Source: Antrodiella citrinella (taxonomy: Eukaryota; Basidiomycota; Agaricomycetes; Polyporales; Steccherinaceae). From it: a DNA stretch of 64,000 bases. The stretch lies in NCBI GenBank assembly GCA_004802725.1, contig SGPM01000070.1:1-64000 (forward strand). Direction: 5' to 3'. Position numbers and translations under genes: made by a program. The stretch's first letter is position 1, and each line of letters starts with the position of its first letter. The notes under the pieces were generated by a model. That model did not search any database and was not told the DNA's origin. It worked only from the letters and a program-made list of their open reading frames with translations. Of this stretch, positions 56,441 to 64,000 are shown one piece after another.

Positions 56441-58610
56441 CTACACGAATGACCACAAGTCCTCGACGAGATCCACTTGTGGGGTATCAGAATTAGGTTT
56501 TTGGAACCAAGTGTGGTGTGAGGGCTCCGTAGCAAGTGCTGGTTCCTTCTTGACTCTCCTCTTCACTTCCGTGTCAAACAGCTACCCGGGCAAGAGAATG
56601 AGTCAGTGAATTTGTGCAAATAATAACAAAGTAACATACCGTGGCGTAGGTGTGATCCAAAAAGTCTTCCAGCGCGTAGTTGGGCTTCGTAAACGCCTCT
56701 GTAAATATCTTCGCAAGGGTTGACACGGCAGAATGGTAATGGTGCCTGTGAGTGTACAACTCCCACAGCGAGGACTCCAACGCTCGTGTTTTCGTTGGAT
56801 TGACTTCGGTTTCATCAAATGGGTCTACAAGGTCCAATCAATATACACATAACAAAGTAGCCTGGCGAAAAGAAAGCGTACCATGCTCGAAACCTTCTTC
56901 ATCGCGATGTATCAACACCATCAATGAAGGATGTTTCTTGAGGATGTTGTATGTGAATGGGATGATCATGACGATGGCGGATGGCGGTGCGGACAACGAC
57001 AGACGGGCTAGACGTTTCACGAAGGAAGCTAATAATGTAACGGGTAGATGTCTGTGATTTCAAGTAAGCTTCCCTTAATTTTCGTCGTCAACGAAGATAT
57101 AGACGTACGTGGAACTGAGGAACAGTTCCGTCATACGGAAGAATCGTGCTCGGTTTCTGAGGTGGAGGACGTCTCGATCCAGGAAGGTATAAAGTCGAGT
57201 ATAGAATGAGGGGTAGTCCCTAGATTGATGTGAGCCATTGGAAAGCGCAGCACAAATGACCATTGTGAAACTCACAGATTGTATTCTTTCATCAAAATGA
57301 ACAATGCATTCAAGGACAGTAATCCGACGCTACCACCATAGTCAACACACGAACCAACCCAGTCCATGAGTAGCACTGCTCGAGTCATATGTGGCATTAC
57401 ACCTCTATGCATCACATTCAAAGCTCTTGTCGCTAAGGCTTTTTTTGAACTTTCATCTCCCACCGTTAGATAGGGCAGAAGAGAAAGCCAAGCCCGCGTG
57501 AACATGGCTTTGTGTGCACCAAGAGAATGCAGCGACTGATGCACGGACAGTTTGTGTAGTCTCACGTGAGCCTTCTTCTCTTCCGCTACGGGAGCCTCGT
57601 CCTCGAAGTATTTGCGCCAGTCATCCTCCGCATCCTCGGCCAAGTCTTGAGAAGCTTCGCCATTCGGTGTCTGGTCGACATCGTCTTCTCCAGTCGATTT
57701 AGGTTTGGGAGGTCGCGAGCCAAGTTCCTCCACCCACCAAGAACTCAATTCTTTGCCTTCGGTTGGAAATGTATTCAGCTGCTCCAAGAAGGAAAGCAAG
57801 TTGGCCGGAACATCTGGGTTGTCGAAAGACGACAACACATTTCTGCAAAAGCTATCAAGGAGATGGTGAACACGAGATAACAATGGACGTACGCAGATTC
57901 CCTGAGGAAGAACCACCGGACATCGTCGTTCACGCTCAACCACTTCTCTACGAAAAGATCTCTAACCTCAGGATCTACCTTCCTGCCTTCATCATTCTCC
58001 TCAGATTTGCATTTCTTGAACCTTCTTTTGTGACGAGGTGATGGGGGACACGTCAACAGAGCATTCACGACTAGCTTGAAGTGTACGTTGTGCCATTGTG
58101 GACCAGTGCTGGAAGTCTTGCTCACGGAAGTAGACAAATGCTTTTGTATCGACATCAGGATGTCGAGTGCGGCTGTCTATTAGGGCGGTCAAACTTCTTC
58201 CAAGTATAGAGACACAATCACCACTTATAACATACCCGCAACTTCAGGTCCTCATCCTGCAGCAACCCACCCAGTAACTGCGTGTATCTCTGCAGCCGCT
58301 CGTTGAGCCATGACCGAACTTTCTTCGCAGCTTCATCAGACGAGGGCGCATGGAGCAAGCCAGCCGAGAGAATAACAATAAACACTCTGTAGAGGGTGTA
58401 TATAGCTCTGGAAAGGATGGGAGGTTCCTCTGCCTTGCGTGCAATGTCGAGTAAATCCGTGAGCTGATTCAACGAAGTCTTGGTCGCGACTGCGATAATA
58501 AGGCCTGTTTCTAAGCTTTGAATGTATACTTCCACATTGATGGCCGCATTGCTGTCGTTGTTCAGCTTGCGCTTTTTCAAGGAAGCAGGGAGGGAGGGTC
58601 GCGGAGCCAT
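56441..58610 (-). CDS. NOC4: Nucleolar complex protein Noc4
   Basis: Nucleolar protein that works with Nop14 in 40S ribosomal subunit maturation and export. Seven exons (58236-58610, 57893-58176, 57276-57842, 57109-57219, 56882-57051, 56640-56824, 56441-56581) join in frame to 610 codons. The CBF/Mak21-type domain is clear: MFTRAWLSLLPYLTVGDESS, ATRALNVMHRGVMPHMTRAV, LLMDWVGSCVDYGGSVGLLS, LNALFILMKEYNLDYPSFYT, RLYTFLDRDVLHLRNRARFF, HLPVTLLASFVKRLARLSLS, IVMIIPFTYNILKKHPSLMV. The C-terminal ALESSLWELYTHRHHYHSAV is also typical. An acidic, Lys-rich stretch lies around residues 265-310. Its stop lies 221 bp from the start of the next minus-strand gene. Confidence 0.93.
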
Positions 58611-58933
58611 GGCAGTTGAGGTGAGGTCGTCGGACTTGAATTCGAAAAATAAGGATGTCTTCCGATCATGATCTAATCTAATCTGCGCTGGATGTGAATT
58701 GCATGCCTTGGCCCGCGAGGATACGCTCAGCCCTTCTCCCTCGTTCTATAACCTTCCCCTAATCTTTGTATATAAGTAGAGGCGGTAGAGGTCCAAGCGT
58801 GTCAAGACTTCTCCTGCAACCACGACCTTCTACCTCTGGATCCCACTACTAGTTGCACAGGTCGTCGCTGGCACAACTGCGTTGGTATCGGTAGTACTAG
58901 GGCCCAGGGTGACGAGCTAGTACTGTCTCGAAG
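58611..58933. promoter_or_regulatory. Divergent promoter region of NOC4 and the J-domain gene
   Basis: 323 bp between start codons. A TATA-like TATATAAG lies at about 58768-58775, oriented toward the J-domain gene and about 160 bp before its start. Confidence 0.5.
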
Positions 58934-60673
58934 ATGGCGACCGACCTCTATGAAATCCTTAGATTGGATAGGAATGCATCTCCAGAAGAGAGTACGTCGT
59001 TCACTCCTTTAACCGTCCGCCATAACGTATGTATTTAACCTGCGCCACAGTTCGCAAGGCGTACCGTAAACGCGCCATGGCAACCCATCCAGACAGGATT
59101 CAAGGTGCGAGAGAGAAAGAAATCGCCACCGAAGAATTCCGTGAGGTGAGCTCGTCTTCTCAGTCCATTGAAGTCAGCTATTGAAGGCCGTCTTGAAGGT
59201 CAGCAACGCTTATGAGGTTCTGAGCGATCCAGCAAAGCGCGAAGTAAGATTCTGATTCAAACTTCCTAACAGATGCATGGGTCCTAATTCATCGGTTTCA
59301 GATGTATGACAATGCTGGTGTATGGCCACCTGATGTGAACGACAGACCAGCACAGACCAACAAGAGGAGATCCTCTCGCAGACCAGAGCCTTCTCCCTTC
59401 AATAATGACTTCTTCGATAACGATCCATTCCCGCAATTTGGAAATGCGTTCGGACGGTCTCCCTTCGGTAGTGGATTCAATTTCCACTTCACCAACCCCT
59501 TTGACTTGTTCGACTCCCTCTTTGGCGACCTTCGATCGCAGGGATTCTTTGATTCAAACATCACGTTTCCGCATGGACCCGGCGGCATGTCTGGCTTGCT
59601 CTCGAGCGCGCCATTCGCCTCTAGTCAGAGTCAAATGATGTCTTTCAGCAATATGGGCAACAGCGGTACCGGTGGTCGATGGGTCTCTCAGAGCCAAACG
59701 ACACGCATTGTCAATGGTGTTAGTGAAACGATCATCAAGCAACGAGATTCGCAGGTGCGCTTAATATGCATCGTTCAATACATGCCATTTCAGACAAGGA
59801 CCTTTGTTTTCTCTGTTCCAGGGGAATGAGCATGTTCGCTACAAGACAGCACATGGGGAACGGTACACAATCAATGGTGTACTGCAACCTTCTGAGCGCA
59901 GCCGTGTACGAGACGCATCCGCATCCCCACCGGAGTCTCCAAGGAAATACGCTGAGAAACATCATTCCTCTCGTCGAGCCTTAGAGTACGGGCAAGCTCA
60001 CGAGGATTCTAACATCAGACCTAGCAATCGTCATGGTCGTACTCAGTCTACTAGTCGTCACGGTCATTCCTCCCGCCACGATGGTACGTAATCTGCATTC
60101 GTGCAGTCTCAGATGAGCTTAATCTTATCGATATATCCAGGCCGCGATGACATATATCCACAAACAAATACCTCATACAATCCTCCGCCGTCCAACACTT
60201 TCGGACCCTCTGGTCGTGGACACGCCGTTCCTGACACTCAGGCCTTCGGAGAGCCTGTTCATTCACCTTCCCGGTCCCGAAAGGATCCTGGCTTCTCCCC
60301 TCGCGACACCGCTCAACGTACTCGAGCACTTGAATATCCCTCTGGACAATTGCGTACAGAAGCCGCCTTTCCCGGAGGAAGCCCCAATCGTGTGCGTCCC
60401 GACACAGGGCTTGGTCTAGATGTCCCACTCAACACTGGTCCGAGTCGATCCCGTACATCGCCAAGATTAGCTCCATTGGCAGCTCTCGATGCGCCCCTTG
60501 ACACAGGCCGTTCTCGCCACTCTCACACCCGCTCTCACTCCGACAAGACGCATGCATCCCCGCCAACCACCCGCACACGCTTCCAAACCCAGCTTCCGCC
60601 TCTGGAGGGCCCTTCGACTTCTGCTCAGAAGTCCGGGTCGAAGTCGCGCCGCGCTGCTGATGACGGGTGGTGA
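58934..60673 (+). CDS. J-domain co-chaperone (class B DnaJ-like)
   Basis: Hsp70 co-chaperone. Six exons (58934-58991, 59051-59145, 59199-59243, 59302-59754, 59822-60083, 60141-60673) join in frame to 481 codons. The J domain is residues 1 to about 70: MATDLYEILRLDRNASPEE, IRKAYRKRAMATHPDR with the HPD tripeptide at 32-34, and VSNAYEVLSDPAKREMYDNA. A Phe/Asn/Asp-rich segment follows (FNNDFFDNDPFPQFGNAFG; NPFDLFDSLFGDLRSQGFFD), then QSQTTRIVNGVSETIIKQRD, as in DNAJB6-type proteins. The C-terminal 250 residues are Ser/Arg/Pro-rich and probably disordered. There are no zinc-finger CxxCxGxG repeats, so it is not class A. The client proteins are unknown. Confidence 0.9.
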
Positions 60674-61609
60674 ATGAGGTAGGTATATGAGCCTTTTGTG
60701 ATTATGACCGTGGCATTGATACCTTGGCTGGTTGTATTGTGCAGGAAGAAGATGCCTGCAACCTCGTTCAAGTTGATAGCAATGACCGTGAAACCTCTAT
60801 GCGCCCCACTCACTATCCGGACTTGTCTTGTATGTTGCTATCCCTGCGTCCTTGTCTCTCTGTGCCTTTGTCTGTTTGCGTCTTTGTTTCTTGTGTCCTT
60901 GTCTTTCTTACTTGCTATCGTCTTGTTTTGGAAGGGGGCCATACTTAGATATGCCCTTCTTCATTGTACGTCTAGTTTGTATCGTTCACGTTTGGCTATA
61001 TTCACCTTCCGGACATTTATGTTGTACACCTACAATATACCTTGTATCGCTCACGTTTTGACATCCGCTCTACCTTCATGCATCATACTTTGTCTGTATA
61101 CTTATGTTTTTCTTTGATCTCGCACACTTCCTGTCATGCTAGCTATGGAATACAAATGACGTTTTCACGTTCAACAATTGCAACTTTCAAGTCGCATCCG
61201 AAAGGGATTAATAGCTGATGCAAAGCTAATCTCCATTGACATCGAATCGGGAGGTGAGTAATGAGAGTGTAGGTACACGTTGAATGAAGAGGTAGGCAAG
61301 AGTCGCGGAGAGATGCAGGAGGAAAGAGGAACGATTCCGAACGAATGACCCAGTAAAAAAGAAAATCAGGAGTACGAAAGTGAATAAACTATGGTAAGGA
61401 GTGGCTACTGACATAGAAACACTCAGCAATGCATGAGGGTAGGATGGAACGGGCGAGAGTGATTGGAGAACGTTTGACCTGGCGATACACATATGATATG
61501 AAAGAGGCTAAATGGGTAATGAATGTGGAACGACGTCGCACGCAACGTCGGATATAGAACGAATTGAATCACGGAAAACACTACTTACAACGAACGACTT
61601 GTGGAGAAC
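60674..61609. other. Convergent 3' spacer
   Basis: 936 bp between the stops of the J-domain gene and the adaptor gene. It is T/C-rich on the plus strand (60830-61130), as expected of 3' UTRs. Open frames here show no domain. Confidence 0.45.
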
Positions 61610-64000
61610 TCAAATGACGGCCGTCGTTCGTGAGGGATGCATGGGCGGGAAAGCACTTGACATCGGCGAGACCTGCGCCTGTTGGATCGGAACCGAAATA
61701 TCCCCACCGAGCCCGCCGTCTAGGGATAATGTGGCTGAGCTGAAGGCATTTGGAGCACCACTCGTACTTGGTGTAGCTGGAACGCCTGCAGGGGTGGGTA
61801 CCTTGCCAATGAACCATGACGGGACCCAGCCGCGATCGCCATTCTCTTCTTTGACGGCCTGTGAAGATGTGTGGTGAGCATACGTCATGAAGTAAAACGA
61901 TAGGAGAACATACGTATGACCAATGGTTATAACGCTTGAACACCCGTAATTGATCGTCCTTGACCAGATCCAACTCCTCCTCTCCCTTCTTCTTGTAATC
62001 CATCAACGCAATCCCCGGGAAGCTTGTCGACAATATGCTCAACGGCAGGATTGGCGTCTTGCCTGTTCCTCCCGGTGTTGTCGGCGGCGTATCTGCTGAA
62101 CCTCGAGCGGTGGCTTCTGCAATAGCACTAGCCACTGGGACGCTCGTCTCCAGTAAACAGCCTGCTGGGACCCAGCCCTGTTTGGTCAAATCGGGTTCGA
62201 CTGCTCCGGAACCTTCGGGATCTCGTTGTACCACCCACCAACCTCGTGCGCGAGACAAGATGAGGAAGGTATCTCCACTGTGAAAAAGCTACGATCAGAG
62301 ACAATCAAGAATAGAGGGGAAGTAGTACTCACACAACAACGTCGAACTCGTCCTCCTGTTCCGCCATATAAGGATAGATAGCCACAGCATACGACACTCC
62401 GGTGGAAGGTGGGATCTCTCTTACAACTGATGGTATGCCGCTCTCGTCCAACGCCGAGGATCCAAGCGCGGCTTGCCCCTTCAACGGTTCTACAGTCGCG
62501 GCCGTCAGATCGTCCGCCGATCGCTCCTTCGTTTCCACCGATGGGGACATAATTTCTGGCCATGATGACTGCCCGCTTCCACCTGGCACGCCAGACATAA
62601 TACCAGGTGCAAGATTGCTGACATGGCTGTTCACTTGCAGTTGTAATGGTCGCCCACGACTAGATCCCTGAGATGCTTGTGATACAGCTGTGGCTGGACC
62701 ATGTCCGTTGGATGAACCAGATGCGCCAGACAGTGGCGGTGACTTGACGGATGAAGTCTCGGAATTCGCTTTGCGGGCGGCTTGCTTTTGCTGGGCCACC
62801 GCGATAGGCGAACGAATATCTTTGATATGCTTCAGCATGAACACTGGATTCTTTTTGGCATCTTTCAGCTTTTGGAAGAGTAGCAGCGGCTTCTCGTCAT
62901 AGCTAAGACACCTCTCAATCCGGTTGCCTGAGAGAAAATGAGGATAAGGTATATGTGAACGGTATAGGTATCCTGAGACATACCGGGGTAGCCATAGCAG
63001 ATGAACATAGCATAATTCTGCCAGTCGTCGTTATTGATCTTGTACTTCTTCAGGGCAGCAGGTAGAACCTTCCATGCTGGATCGTCAAGGCTGACTTTGA
63101 AGCTCTTCAGATTATCCGAACTCTCCTGCCTCTGTGGCTTTGGTGGAATATGTGCGCTCGAGCTTGCGGCTGTTGTGCTGGTGGCGAGCGAATTTGTGTT
63201 GGATGATCCCCTTGATTTATCGGAAGAGGATGACGGAGGGTCTGCGCGAGATGAAGAATTGGCGAACTCATATTCAGTACGTTGAGGTGAAGGTTGCGGT
63301 GAGGGGGATGAAACGACTTCCGAGACAGGCTTTGTGGGTGATCGTGAAGGCTTGACGAAAGATGCCCATTTGAATGAAGATTGGCGAGTGACTGGACTGC
63401 TTTCTGCCTCCGACTGCAGCGGTGTCAGTGACCGCGAACGAAACGCTCAGATGGATATTACTCACCGGTCGACTCTGTGACGCCCGTATACTGCCAATAT
63501 CCTCCAGACATATATGCACACTATCGTTCAACCGTCTGTTCTCATCCTCCAACTGGCGTAGTCGTTCGGCTGTTTACAATATCAGAGGCTGCCCCATCAA
63601 AAAGTATGAAACATAGTGACGCACCTTGGTCCTTAATTAGACTGTACAGTCTATCGACACTGAGATTCTCCTGGCGTTCCTCCACCTCAGCTGTGGATTG
63701 TGTGTAAGTGCACAGTATAGAACAAATGAAACATGGAGACACACATGGAGGAACATAAGCGTCGGGCTCAATTGAAATATTGTGCTGAAGTTTCAGGAGA
63801 TATATTGCTTTGAGAATAGCGAGCCGTTGTCCGATGGTGGCGACGCCGACCTCCTTCAAGCTGTCGGCATCTACAGCACATAGGACATCTCCAGAGATAT
63901 GGTGGTCTTGACAAGAAATATGAGTAGGGCCCGCTGCGACGCGAGGGAAAGTGTACGGACCTAGAATTTGGTGTTCGTACTGCGGGAAACCAAGCTTAGA
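61610..64000 (-). CDS. UBC2: SAM-RA-SH3-SH3 adaptor of the Ubc2/Ste50 type (5' end outside window)
   Basis: MAPK-pathway adaptor; Ustilago Ubc2 and yeast Ste50 link upstream GTPases to the Ste11-type kinase in mating and filamentation. The 5' end lies beyond base 64000. The first visible exon starts at 63979. Order of domains: end of a SAM domain (DADSLKEVGVATIGQRLAIL, about 63800-63870), a coiled coil (ERLRQLEDENRRLNDSVHIC), a Ser/Pro linker, an RA domain (WKVLPAALKKYKINNDDWQN, MFICYGYPGNRIERCL, PVFMLKHIKDI; about 62800-63110), SH3-1 (VSYAVAIYPYMAEQEDEFDV, GWWVVQRDPEG, QGWVPAGCL), and SH3-2 (GIALMDYKKKGEEELDLVKD, YNHWSYAVKEENGDRGWVPS). The last two exons are 61914-62277 and 61610-61858. Two C-terminal SH3 domains are the basidiomycete Ubc2 layout; Ste50 of ascomycetes lacks them. 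Confidence 0.92.

Noticed and set aside
1..64000. CRISPR arrays, operons, bacterial promoters and ribosome-binding sites
   Set aside because: The DNA is eukaryotic; no regularly spaced direct repeats with unique spacers were seen.

Overview
The window reads as nuclear DNA of a filamentous basidiomycete, most likely an Agaricomycete. Coding sequence is cut by many short (about 50-65 nt) GT-AG introns with small and even micro exons. The recognisable proteins are fungal: alternative oxidase, Zn2Cys6 factors, a 161-residue tropomyosin, Mon1, a Ubc2/Ste50-type adaptor and an esterase of the 'ectomycorrhiza-regulated' type. All gene models below were assembled by hand from splice signals and reading-frame continuity. 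No transcript or database search was available.

Layout. 1-2764 (-): Zn2Cys6 factor, 3' end beyond the left edge. 2765-4614: intergenic, with a long-terminal-inverted-repeat MITE-like element. 4615-6272 (+): mitochondrial alternative oxidase. 8523-12325 (+): large kelch-BTB protein. 12748-14727 (-): CHFR-like RING protein. 15164 to about 18720 (-): a second Zn2Cys6 factor. About 18.7-22.9 kb: gene-poor. 22981-24234 (+): secreted class 3 lipase. 24537-25430 (+): Ser-rich one-helix membrane protein. 25588-26732 (+): SNIP1/Pml1-type FHA protein. 27450-28646 (-): C2H2-like protein. 30245-30334 (+): intron-containing tRNA-Glu. 30655-31218 (-): mS41. 31628-34077 (-): Mon1. 34501-35845 (+): alpha/beta esterase.

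35.9-39.2 kb is a repeat region with a 411-N assembly gap and scattered Ns. It holds two related units and a compact divergent promoter. 39245-40227 (-): cytochrome c heme lyase. 40522-41097 and 41386-41989 (+): tandem methionine-R-sulfoxide reductases. 42218-42904 (-): tropomyosin. 43240-46380 (+): UPF0662/DUF2408 protein. 46852-49042 (-): ATP synthase alpha. 49192-49660 (+): mitoribosomal bL21. 49.7-52.4 kb: gene-poor, with a long hairpin and a possible frameshifted gene. 52473-56220 (-): large protein with adaptor-ear-binding-like motifs. 56441-58610 (-): Noc4. 58934-60673 (+): J-domain protein. 61610-64000 (-): Ubc2/Ste50-type SAM-RA-SH3-SH3 adaptor, 5' end beyond the right edge.

Functional theme. 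Five genes encode mitochondrial proteins (alternative oxidase, mS41, heme lyase, ATP synthase alpha, bL21). Two of them are divergent across only 149 bp. Most of the rest is housekeeping: vacuolar traffic, ribosome biogenesis, splicing, cytoskeleton, MAPK scaffold. The unusual parts are the repeat units with conserved splice-like signals and a promoter built of repeated ACGCGT-GTAAACAAA sites, two inverted-repeat elements, an isolated hairpin, GC-AG introns, and microexons in conserved domains. I found no convincing wholly new multi-gene system.
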